Assembly (NCBI GenBank): GCA_024206355.1
Contig: JAAGZM010000625.1
Coordinates: 1 to 5,233 of the forward strand
Origin: Gammaproteobacteria bacterium
Lineage (GTDB): Bacteria > Pseudomonadota > Gammaproteobacteria > Enterobacterales > GCA-2746155
Direction: 5' to 3'
Length of the DNA: 5,233 bases
Program-made: the position numbers and the translations under genes
In this document: one piece after another, positions 1-5,233 of the stretch
Layout: each line of letters starts with the position of its first letter
Position numbering within the stretch: the stretch's first letter is position 1
The notes under the pieces: model-generated
Told to the model about the DNA's origin: nothing
The model's database searches: none
Seen by the model: only the letters and a program-made list of their open reading frames with translations

Positions 1-336
1 ATAAACTTCAGCATCAAAATTATCCATTGTAGGAGCAAATATATAAACACAACCTAAGCATTTTTTCTCATTGGGTGTCAGTACAGTATACGTAAAAGAA
101 CTTCGTCTCTCGAATTCATCATCATGCCAAAGTAAATCCTGTCGATTATTTTCCAATGTCATATCATCAGATGGCCAGTCGTCGTTTGCTGCAAAAACCT
201 GTCTCAGATGATTTTTACTAGACATAACAGCTTCATAATCTAATTCTAAATATTGAATTGAAAGTCTTCGAAGTATGAATTCCGGCTGATTATGTTCTTG
301 AGGAATCTCGAAATTATCCGATACTAATTTAGCCAT
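1..336 (-). CDS. GNAT-family N-acetyltransferase, N-terminal part (cut by window edge)
   Basis: The minus strand is open from an ATG at 336 to the window edge, giving 112 residues with no stop. It begins MAKLVSDNFEIP. The stretch LDYEAVMSSKNHLRQVF (residues 32-48), a WP pair at 54-55, a LENNRQDLLWH segment (61-71) and FTYTVL...CLGCVYIF (81-100) resemble a bacterial GNAT acetyltransferase family of roughly 180 residues. Members move an acetyl group from acetyl-CoA to an amine; the substrate here cannot be told. CLGCVYIF would be the central beta strand just before the acetyl-CoA-binding loop, and that loop lies outside the window. A weak AGG sits about nine bases before the ATG, with no better start nearby. 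The gene diverges from gloA and shares its upstream region. The family call rests on recognised sequence pattern, not on the missing catalytic core. Confidence 0.68.
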   Translation of the reverse strand, partial: MAKLVSDNFEIPQEHNQPEFILRRLSIQYLELDYEAVMSSKNHLRQVFAANDDWPSDDMTLENNRQDLLWHDDEFERRSSFTYTVLTPNEKKCLGCVYIFAPTMDNFDAEVY

Positions 337-406
337 TTATACAACCTATACTTGTTCTGTAATAGCTATCATATATCGTTAAACACCACGAGTCTTAAAA
401 TATAAA

Positions 407-435
407 AACAGCTTTTATCAAAATAAAAAGCTGTT
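407..435. repeat. Inverted repeat overlapping the gloA promoter; possible operator
   Basis: AACAGCTTTT (407-416) is matched exactly by its reverse complement AAAAGCTGTT (426-435), with a 9-base AT-rich centre. The right arm runs into the extended -10-like element of gloA, so the repeat would cover the -35/-10 region. That placement suits a binding site for a dimeric repressor better than a terminator: no T-run follows, and it lies upstream of both flanking genes. The regulator is unknown. Confidence 0.45.
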
Positions 436-458
436 ATTCTAACAAAACTATTAAAAAT

Positions 459-462
459 AGGA
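459..462 (+). promoter_or_regulatory. Ribosome binding site of gloA
   Basis: AGGA lies seven bases before the ATG at 470, a normal Shine-Dalgarno spacing. It supports this start, which also gives the family's usual N-terminus with the LHTM motif at residue 4. Confidence 0.7.
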
Positions 463-469
463 TTTACTC

Positions 470-889
470 ATGAAATACTTACACACAATGGTGAGAGTTA
501 AAAATCTTGAAGAGTCACTCGACTTTTACTGCAACAAACTAGGACTAATAGAAGTCAATCGTACAGAAGTACCAGCCGGTAGATTTACTTTAGTCTTTTT
601 GGGCGTATCAAAGGATGATCCTTCTCAAGTAGAGCTCACCTGGAATTGGGATACTGAAGATTATGATGAAGGTCGAAATTTCGGTCACTTAGCCTATGCT
701 GTTGATAATATCTATGAAACTTGCCAGCGATTGATGGATGCTGGAGTGATAATTAATCGTCCACCTCGTGATGGCCACATGGCATTTGTACGCTCACCAG
801 ATAATATATCTATTGAGTTGTTACAATCAGGGGAAAGACTAGCATCAGAAGAACCTTGGTCTTCAATGCCCAATACGGGCCACTGGTAA
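470..889 (+). CDS. gloA: Lactoylglutathione lyase (glyoxalase I), VOC superfamily
   Basis: This cytosolic enzyme (139 residues) converts the hemithioacetal of methylglyoxal and glutathione into S-lactoylglutathione, the first step of methylglyoxal detoxification. The four expected metal ligands are visible when lined up with E. coli GloA: His5 (LHTMVRV), Glu55 (QVELTWNW), His73 (FGHLAY) and Glu116 (SIELLQ). Arg9 matches a glutathione-contacting position. The two betaalphabetabetabeta halves cover about residues 3-60 and 70-118. The loop before the last metal ligand is about six residues shorter than in E. coli GloA. The tail EEPWSSMPNTGHW matches a proteobacterial subgroup. The length and compact form fit the bacterial Ni-type enzymes, though the metal cannot be proved from sequence. 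The gene stands alone, ends one base before a 63-bp palindrome and converges on aldB. A broken partial copy lies at 2703-2762. Confidence 0.93.
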   Translation: MKYLHTMVRVKNLEESLDFYCNKLGLIEVNRTEVPAGRFTLVFLGVSKDDPSQVELTWNWDTEDYDEGRNFGHLAYAVDNIYETCQRLMDAGVIINRPPRDGHMAFVRSPDNISIELLQSGERLASEEPWSSMPNTGHW

Positions 890-952
890 GTAAATTACGG
901 GGACAGTTTACTTAATTATAGAATAATTAAGTAAACTGTCCCCGTAATTTAC
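890..952. repeat. 63-bp perfect palindrome, copy 1 (REP/MITE-like)
   Basis: Two 30-bp arms (890-919 and 923-952) are exact reverse complements around a 3-base AGA loop. The outer part reads GTAAATTACGGGGACAGTTT. Positions 889-951 are identical to 2763-2825. It starts directly after the gloA stop and lies 45 bases beyond the aldB stop, so a transcript from either side would form a long hairpin. It could therefore act as a bidirectional terminator or 3'-end stabiliser, although no T-run follows. The GGGGACAGT core resembles palindromes that I associate with RAYT (Y1/IS200-like) transposases, but no transposase is present here. TA lies at both ends, which is also compatible with insertion at TA; in a palindrome this is weak evidence. 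Confidence 0.9.
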
Positions 953-997
953 AGAAAAGAATGTAAATCTTGTTTCAACTATTAGATATTCTCTGTT

Positions 998-2518
998 TTA
1001 GAAAAAACCTAAAGGACTAGTGCTATAGCTAACCAGTAAATTTTTTGTCTGCTGGTAATGAGCAAGCATCATCTTGTGTGTTTCACGCCCGATACCTGAT
1101 TTTTTGTAACCACCAAACGCAGCATGTGCAGGGTATAAATGATAACAATTAGTCCAGATTCTACCTGCTTTTATTCCACGACCCATACGATAAGCAGTAT
1201 TAGTATCACGAGTCCAAACTCCAGCACCTAGGCCATACTCAGTATCATTAGCGATATTTAAAGCATCAGCCTCATCTTTAAAGGTAGTAACAGCAATAAC
1301 AGGCCCAAAAATTTCTTCTTGGAAGATACGCATAGAATTATCACCTTTAAGAATGGTTGGTTGAATATAATATCCATTACCCAGATCATTCGATAAACTT
1401 TCTTTGTCACCGCCAGTTAGAACTTCAGCACCTTCATCTTGACCAATCTTTAGATAGCTCATAATTTTTTCATACTGTTGCTCGGAAGCTTGTGCACCAA
1501 CCATGGTTGATACGTCAAGAGGATTACCTCGGATAATTTTTTGTGTTTTTTCAATGACTTTAACCATAAAAGCATCAAAAATATCTTCTTGGATTAATGC
1601 TCGAGATGGGCATGTACAAACTTCACCTTGATTAAAGAATCCTAATACAAAACCTTCAGCACATTTGTCAAGATAATCATCTTCAAATTGCATAACATCA
1701 CTGAAATAAATATTTGGTGACTTACCACCAAGTTCAACAGTTGATGGTATTAAATTTTCAGCAGCACATTTAAGAATATGTCCACCTACTGCAGTAGAAC
1801 CTGTAAAAGCTATTTTATCAACTCTAGTACTTGTTGCTAATGCTTCTCCAGCTTCTTTACCATAACCATTAACGATATTAAGTACTCCTGCAGGCAATAA
1901 ATCAGCAATAATTTCCATTAATATTAGAATGCTCACTGGTGTTTGTTCTGCAGGTTTCAAAATTATACAATTCCCTGTAGCTAATGCTGGAGCAAGTTTC
2001 CATGCAGCCATAAGAATTGGAAAATTCCAAGGTATTATTTGGCCAACCACACCTAAAGGTTCATGAAAATGGTAGGCAACGGTATCATTATCAATTTCAG
2101 ATAACGCCCCTTCTTGAGCACGGATACAACCTGCATAATATCTGAAGTGATCAGCACTGAGAGGTATATCAGCAGCAAGCGTTTCTCTTACTGCTTTTCC
2201 ATTATCCCATGTTTCAGCAACTGCTAGTTGATGAAGATTTTCTTCAATACGATCTGCTATCTTTAATAAAATATTTGAACGAGCTGCAACAGATGTAGCA
2301 CCCCAGGCATCTTTAGCAGCATGTGCTGCATCTAGTGCTAGTTCAACATCTTCAGCACTTGAGCGTGGTATTTTACAAATCTCTTCGCCGTTGACTGGTG
2401 TTGTATTGCTAAAATATTCTCCTTTTACAGGAGGGAGCCACTCACCATCTATAAAATTTTCATATTGTGCTTTAAAGGTAATGACAGAACCTTCACAACC
2501 TGGATTTTCAAAGATCAT
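998..2518 (-). CDS. aldB: NAD(P)-dependent aldehyde dehydrogenase, AldB/ExaC type
   Basis: This 506-residue cytosolic enzyme oxidises acetaldehyde or related short aldehydes to the acid with NAD(P)+. It matches E. coli AldB closely along its length (AldB is 512 residues), including YHFHEPLGVVGQIIPWNFP (149-167), SPNI after VELGGK, FNQGEVCTCPSRAL (295-308) and the end YPAHAAFGGYKKSGIGRETH (462-481). Catalytic residues are visible: Cys301, Glu262 (VELGGK), Asn165 (PWNFP), Lys188 (ILKPAEQTP) and Glu402 (EEIFGP). The cofactor loop FTGSTAVG is at 238-245. The ATG at 2518 has a strong AGAGGA site and yields the usual start ahead of the YENFIDGEW motif. In some bacteria this group serves ethanol oxidation (ExaC). 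It is probably a single-gene unit here: a pseudogene and a palindrome separate it from the GMC gene upstream. All key residues are intact. Confidence 0.95.
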   Translation of the reverse strand: MIFENPGCEGSVITFKAQYENFIDGEWLPPVKGEYFSNTTPVNGEEICKIPRSSAEDVELALDAAHAAKDAWGATSVAARSNILLKIADRIEENLHQLAVAETWDNGKAVRETLAADIPLSADHFRYYAGCIRAQEGALSEIDNDTVAYHFHEPLGVVGQIIPWNFPILMAAWKLAPALATGNCIILKPAEQTPVSILILMEIIADLLPAGVLNIVNGYGKEAGEALATSTRVDKIAFTGSTAVGGHILKCAAENLIPSTVELGGKSPNIYFSDVMQFEDDYLDKCAEGFVLGFFNQGEVCTCPSRALIQEDIFDAFMVKVIEKTQKIIRGNPLDVSTMVGAQASEQQYEKIMSYLKIGQDEGAEVLTGGDKESLSNDLGNGYYIQPTILKGDNSMRIFQEEIFGPVIAVTTFKDEADALNIANDTEYGLGAGVWTRDTNTAYRMGRGIKAGRIWTNCYHLYPAHAAFGGYKKSGIGRETHKMMLAHYQQTKNLLVSYSTSPLGFF

Positions 2519-2702
2519 AAAATTTTCCTCTAATTATTAGTTAATAGCGTATGTAACTTGTAAATAGATGGGATAATTTCCACCTTTAATATGAAGGTAC
2601 AAAACGCTTAAAGTACTCATGATTAAATACTTTTTCTGATAAATAAACATGCATAATTATTCTTTACAACTTTTACAGTATACAGAAGTTGCTACAGAAA
2701 AA
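2519..2702. promoter_or_regulatory. aldB upstream region
   Basis: This AT-rich stretch must hold the aldB promoter unless the gene is read through from the GMC gene. No clear -35/-10 pair stands out. An imperfect dyad with six-base arms, AAAGTA (2610-2615) and TACTTT (2628-2633), lies about 95 bases before the start and could be an operator. Its inner positions pair only in part. From about 2649 the plus strand is open in frame with the gloA fragment that follows. Confidence 0.35.
2526..2531 (-). promoter_or_regulatory. Ribosome binding site of aldB
   Basis: On the minus strand AGAGGA lies seven bases before the ATG at 2518. It is the best Shine-Dalgarno match in the window and settles the aldB start. 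Confidence 0.8.
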
Positions 2703-2762
2703 AATATCTATGCAACTTGCCAGCGATTGATGGATGCTGGGGTGATGCTCAGATAATATATC
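2703..2762 (+). pseudogene. gloA: Remnant of a second gloA copy (internally deleted fragment)
   Basis: Positions 2703-2746 match gloA 707-750 at 42 of 44 bases, with the two differences at 2713 and 2741. In protein terms NIYATCQRLMDAGV corresponds to NIYETCQRLMDAGV of GloA. About 40 bases of gloA are then missing, after which GCTC and AGATAATATATC (2751-2762) match gloA 792-795 and 799-810. The remaining 78 bases of the gloA 3' end are absent, and the fragment joins palindrome copy 2 directly. The metal-ligand regions are lost, so it cannot encode a glyoxalase. A 35-codon frame (2649-2756) runs through it and ends shortly after the deletion. Its upstream part, NYSLQLLQ, faintly recalls the NISIELLQ near the GloA C-terminus, but this is too short to trust. 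The high identity combined with clean deletions suggests a fairly recent duplication followed by loss. Confidence 0.82.
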
Positions 2763-2826
2763 AGTAAATTACGGGGACAGTTTACTTAATTATAGAATAA
2801 TTAAGTAAACTGTCCCCGTAATTTAA
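2763..2826. repeat. Palindrome, copy 2 (REP/MITE-like), overlapping the GMC gene end
   Basis: Positions 2763-2825 are identical to 889-951 over 63 bases. The arms are 29 bp here (2765-2793 and 2797-2825), because the outermost pair of copy 1 is lost through a C-to-A difference at 2826. The right arm (from 2801) lies inside the reading frame of the GMC oxidoreductase and gives its stop codon. The left side adjoins the gloA remnant, just as copy 1 adjoins intact gloA. The AG before the TA at the left edge is shared by both copies, so the duplicated unit may extend slightly into the gloA flank. Confidence 0.9.
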
Positions 2827-4543
2827 ATACACCTTCTCCGGTCAAAGACGATACATTTCCACTTAATGGTTTTGAAAAACGAATTGGTTTTATTTGGTCG
2901 GCTTTTGACTGATCATAGACAGGTATCTTGCTCATTGCATATTCACTTAATGCTGTAATTGTTAATGATGGATTAACACCTAAATTACCCGGTATCACTG
3001 AGCCATCAAGTACTCGCAAATTTTGATATCCAAAAACCTCACCTGACTCATCAACAACGCCGTTGTCTATATGGGTGCCTATTGGTACACCACTCATAAT
3101 ATGGGCAGTTACTGGAGTTCCTAGTAAAATTTCGAGCATGGAATTTCCCGGTTCTCCACCCAATTTTTCACAATATGCTTTAGCTACTTTTTCAGCGGAG
3201 GGGAAACAAACACTTAAAGGTTCATCACCTTCTTTTTGAACGGCTGTGATATTATTAGAAAATAAGCGATACCACTTTCGTCGCCATTCCAAGTGTATAT
3301 AGGCCTCCTTGGTCTGCATCACTAAAAATACAACCGAGTTCTTAGCTTTGCCAACAGGGTTTAAAATTTTGAAGGTTTTAATAGGATGTAAAATCGTATT
3401 CCTAAGTAAGCCAAAAAAACGTTTTATTCCCTCTCCTTCAATCATAGGAACATTGGGTAACATTAACCAAGCTGCATCAGAACCTTTTCTAAATCGATTA
3501 ATTTCAATGGTTGTATCATCAGATGAAGACATCTTTGATGTAATAGTTGGCGCTTCCCACACCTCTGCATTCATATTATTTGCAGTTAGTAAGGTTTCAG
3601 AGTTCGTTCGAATTTGTTGACCAAGCCATTTTGATATATTGGGTAGAGTTTTAGTTTTATCTCGCATCTTCAACAACAATGGAACTGTGCCCATAACACC
3701 TGCCGAAATCACTACACCTTTACAGCGTATTTTATAAGGCTTTTTAAAAAATCGATTGATAGGATTTTCTACGGTTAGTTCATAACCAGCTGCTCCATCT
3801 CTTTCTCCATTTTTACCTTTCAAAGCTATAATATTGACCACTTTTGATTCAGCTCTTATCTCAACACCATTGCGTTCAGCAAAAAACAAATAATTTTTCA
3901 TAAGTGTGTTCTTTGCATTATGTCGACACCCGATATTGCAACTACCACAACTGTTACAAGTATTTCGCTCTGGGCCATCACCTGAAAAATATGGATCAGC
4001 TACCTTTTGGGATACCTTATTACCATTAACAAGACAATCATTATCAGGAAAAACAATGCCTGTATTCACCGTTGACCAGCTATCTCCACGACCAATGTCT
4101 GTAGCAACATCTCTTAAGGTAGTATCTGCAATATTGATAAGAGGATTTTTTGTTGTACCTAACATTCTCTGAGCTAATGCATAAAAGGGTGATAGACGTT
4201 GCTTCCAATTATCATGAATTCGAGTCCAGGCTGGAGAATCAAAAGCTGTATCAGGAGGAATCAAATGCACGTTTGAATAATTTTGCGAACCACCACCTAC
4301 ACCGCTTCCATGTAATATTGTTACTTTGCTAGTCATTGAAATTTGAGTTGGACCTTTAAAGCCTACCTTCGTTGCCCAAAGTGTGTTTTTAAGATCCCAA
4401 TTATCCTTTGGATAGTCTTTATCTTCCCTTCTTAGTCCTTGTTCAAGGACTAAAACGCTATAGCCTTTTTCACTAAGTCGTAATGCGCTAACTGAACCAC
4501 CAAAGCCAGAACCTATCACTACCTGTTCATATGAATTGAGCAT
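2801..4543 (-). CDS. GMC-family FAD oxidoreductase (cholesterol oxidase-like)
   Basis: This 580-residue flavoprotein probably oxidises an alcohol or sterol-like hydroxyl group; the substrate and electron acceptor are unknown. The FAD-binding Rossmann motif VIGSGFGG is at 9-16, with the ribose-binding Glu34 in LVLEQG. A second flavin loop, HGSGVGGGSQNYSNV, is at 78-92. The C-terminal block AHIMSG...GYQNLRVLDGSVIPGNLGVNPSLTITALSEY (480-535) resembles cholesterol oxidases and supplies the likely active-site His481 and Asn524. A cysteine cluster, CNSCGSCNIGC (Cys196, 199, 202, 206), is followed by AKNTL as in related GMC enzymes and has iron-sulphur-like spacing. No signal peptide is seen. The ATG at 4543 is the only usual start after the upstream in-frame stop, although its AGGA is 12 bases away. 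The last eight residues (573-580, ending KLRGQFT) are encoded by palindrome copy 2, so the original C-terminus may have been replaced. It is likely read with, or just after, the upstream dehydrogenase gene. Confidence 0.85.
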   Translation of the reverse strand: MLNSYEQVVIGSGFGGSVSALRLSEKGYSVLVLEQGLRREDKDYPKDNWDLKNTLWATKVGFKGPTQISMTSKVTILHGSGVGGGSQNYSNVHLIPPDTAFDSPAWTRIHDNWKQRLSPFYALAQRMLGTTKNPLINIADTTLRDVATDIGRGDSWSTVNTGIVFPDNDCLVNGNKVSQKVADPYFSGDGPERNTCNSCGSCNIGCRHNAKNTLMKNYLFFAERNGVEIRAESKVVNIIALKGKNGERDGAAGYELTVENPINRFFKKPYKIRCKGVVISAGVMGTVPLLLKMRDKTKTLPNISKWLGQQIRTNSETLLTANNMNAEVWEAPTITSKMSSSDDTTIEINRFRKGSDAAWLMLPNVPMIEGEGIKRFFGLLRNTILHPIKTFKILNPVGKAKNSVVFLVMQTKEAYIHLEWRRKWYRLFSNNITAVQKEGDEPLSVCFPSAEKVAKAYCEKLGGEPGNSMLEILLGTPVTAHIMSGVPIGTHIDNGVVDESGEVFGYQNLRVLDGSVIPGNLGVNPSLTITALSEYAMSKIPVYDQSKADQIKPIRFSKPLSGNVSSLTGEGVFKLRGQFT

Positions 4544-4555
4544 GATGAATACTAA

Positions 4556-4562
4556 TCCTTCT
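4556..4562 (-). promoter_or_regulatory. Ribosome binding site of the GMC gene, long spacing
   Basis: AGAAGGA on the minus strand ends 12 bases before the ATG at 4543, which is longer than usual. Between the AGGA and the ATG no in-frame ATG, GTG or TTG exists; an ATT/GTA stretch lies closer but is not a normal start. Initiation at 4543 is therefore kept, perhaps at reduced efficiency. Confidence 0.5.
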
Positions 4563-4581
4563 GTAAGTTGCTGTTTTAAAG

Positions 4582-4609
4582 TACATAATCATAATTTAGA
4601 GCCGGTCAA
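4582..4609 (-). promoter_or_regulatory. Possible promoter of the GMC gene
   Basis: In the 87-bp gap between the two flavoprotein genes the minus strand has TTGACC (4604-4609) and, 16 bases later, TATGTA (4582-4587). The first is five of six to the -35 consensus; the second is a poor -10. Transcription would start about 32 bases before the GMC ATG. No terminator-like hairpin is seen in the gap, so read-through from the upstream gene is equally possible. Confidence 0.3.
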
Positions 4610-4630
4610 CAGTAGATTCAGGTTCTATAT

Positions 4631-5233
4631 CTAATCGAAAATACGCCCTGGAGCAAGCAAGCCTTTTGGATCGAGTGCCTGTTTAATATTTCGCATGATA
4701 TTAATTTCGGCTTCACTACGGCTGAGTTTCAAATAGGGCTTCTTATCAATTCCTATTCCATGTTCTGCACTAATTGAACCATCCACAGCAGATAAATGTC
4801 CGTATATAATCTCATTAATTTTTGCATGCTTAGTCAGATCAAAATTAGGTACTGAGACTATCGGATGAAGATTTCCATCACCTAAATGACCAAAAATAAT
4901 TAACGTATATTCAGTAAAAGTACTTTTGAGATGTTCTTCAATTTTGTTCAAATAGCTTTCCATTTTATTGATAGGTACAGAGATATCAAAGGTGACAAAT
5001 GGCCAAATGGATGAAAGATGAGAAACGTTATCGCGTAACGCCCACATCGTTTCTCGATCTTTTTGATTAGTAGCGATTATGGCGTCAGCAATATCATTGA
5101 TTTCAAATAATCCTTCCAATATATCAATAAAACACGCATCATCAATTTCAGGGTTAAAACCAGTTGCTTCTAATAAAACATAATACGGATGAGGAGAGTC
5201 CATCTTAGGTAGCACTAAATTTGGGTCCGTCGA
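4631..5233 (-). CDS. FAD-binding 2-hydroxyacid dehydrogenase (GlcD/D-lactate/D-2-hydroxyglutarate type), C-terminal part
   Basis: Two hundred C-terminal residues are visible. The frame stays open to the window edge upstream of the GTG at 5215 (STDPNLVLPKMDSPHPYY), so this is the 3' part of a gene that continues outside, not a short gene starting at 5215. The family oxidises D-2-hydroxyacids such as D-lactate, glycolate or D-2-hydroxyglutarate with FAD and passes electrons to the respiratory chain or an electron carrier. The segment is the FAD-oxidase C-terminal domain. It has GHLGDGNLHPIV, with the two His of the metal/substrate site, then the SAEHGIGIDKKPYL motif, and ends ALDPKGLLAPGRIFD, the usual family terminus. 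The N-terminal FAD (PCMH-type) domain would lie beyond the window. The substrate cannot be fixed from this part. The GMC gene follows 87 bp downstream in the same direction. Confidence 0.88.
   Translation of the reverse strand, partial: STDPNLVLPKMDSPHPYYVLLEATGFNPEIDDACFIDILEGLFEINDIADAIIATNQKDRETMWALRDNVSHLSSIWPFVTFDISVPINKMESYLNKIEEHLKSTFTEYTLIIFGHLGDGNLHPIVSVPNFDLTKHAKINEIIYGHLSAVDGSISAEHGIGIDKKPYLKLSRSEAEINIMRNIKQALDPKGLLAPGRIFD

Larger units (their letters stand above)
337..469. promoter_or_regulatory. Divergent intergenic region between the acetyltransferase gene and gloA
   Basis: This 133-bp, very AT-rich gap must hold the promoters of two divergent genes. On the plus strand an extended -10-like element, TGTTATTCT (432-440), lies about 30 bases before the gloA start, with no good -35. 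On the minus strand a TATGAT-like hexamer near 370 could serve the acetyltransferase gene, but its -35 is also poor. The gap also holds the inverted repeat listed separately. Promoter positions are pattern-based guesses. Confidence 0.45.

Noticed and set aside
890..952. Palindrome as a classical rho-independent terminator
   Set aside because: The stem is unusually long, its inner half is AT-rich and no T-run follows on either strand. A terminating effect is possible, but the repeat nature is better supported.
2649..2756. 35-codon plus-strand frame starting MHNYSLQLLQ as a possible small gene
   Set aside because: Its second half is the deleted gloA fragment and the stop falls just after the deletion; no ribosome binding site is evident. 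It is better explained as pseudogene remains.
3309..3620. Plus-strand open frame of 103 codons
   Set aside because: It lies wholly antisense to the well-supported GMC oxidoreductase gene and shows no recognisable domain.
3906..4332. Two plus-strand open frames (88 and 60 codons)
   Set aside because: Both are antisense shadows of the conserved GMC N-terminal half and resemble no family.
4631..5215. Complete 194-residue gene with a GTG start at 5215
   Set aside because: The frame is open past this codon to the window edge, and the sequence matches only the C-terminal domain of a much longer family.

Overview
The window is an AT-rich (by eye, below 40% G+C) bacterial chromosomal segment. The proteins look proteobacterial, most likely gammaproteobacterial: an AldB/ExaC-type aldehyde dehydrogenase, a short GSH-dependent glyoxalase I of the proteobacterial type, a GNAT acetyltransferase, a GMC-family flavoprotein and an FAD-linked 2-hydroxyacid dehydrogenase. 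No RNA genes, CRISPR array or intact transposase gene are visible.

Layout. A partial GNAT acetyltransferase gene (1-336, minus) diverges from gloA (470-889, plus). The 133-bp gap between them holds a 10-bp-arm inverted repeat that overlaps the likely gloA promoter. gloA converges on aldB (998-2518, minus), and the gap contains a 63-bp perfect palindrome (890-952). Upstream of aldB is a 282-bp region with a decayed fragment of gloA (2703-2762) joined to a second copy of the palindrome (2763-2826). This second copy runs into the 3' end of a GMC oxidoreductase gene (2801-4543, minus) and supplies its stop codon and last residues. The window ends in the C-terminal two-fifths or so of an FAD-binding 2-hydroxyacid dehydrogenase gene (4631-5233, minus), probably transcribed towards the GMC gene.

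Function. Four of the five genes handle small carbonyl, alcohol or hydroxyacid compounds. GloA isomerises the methylglyoxal-glutathione adduct, a route that ends in D-lactate after glyoxalase II. The FAD dehydrogenase family includes D-lactate and D-2-hydroxyglutarate dehydrogenases. GMC enzymes oxidise alcohols to aldehydes or ketones, and AldB oxidises aldehydes to acids. A shared carbonyl/alcohol oxidation role is plausible, but it is inference from family membership and proximity.

The most notable non-genic signal is the pair of identical palindromes, REP/MITE-like in form, with gloA-derived sequence beside both copies. This points to a segmental duplication or repeat-mediated rearrangement in this small region. 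I see no convincing new multi-gene system.
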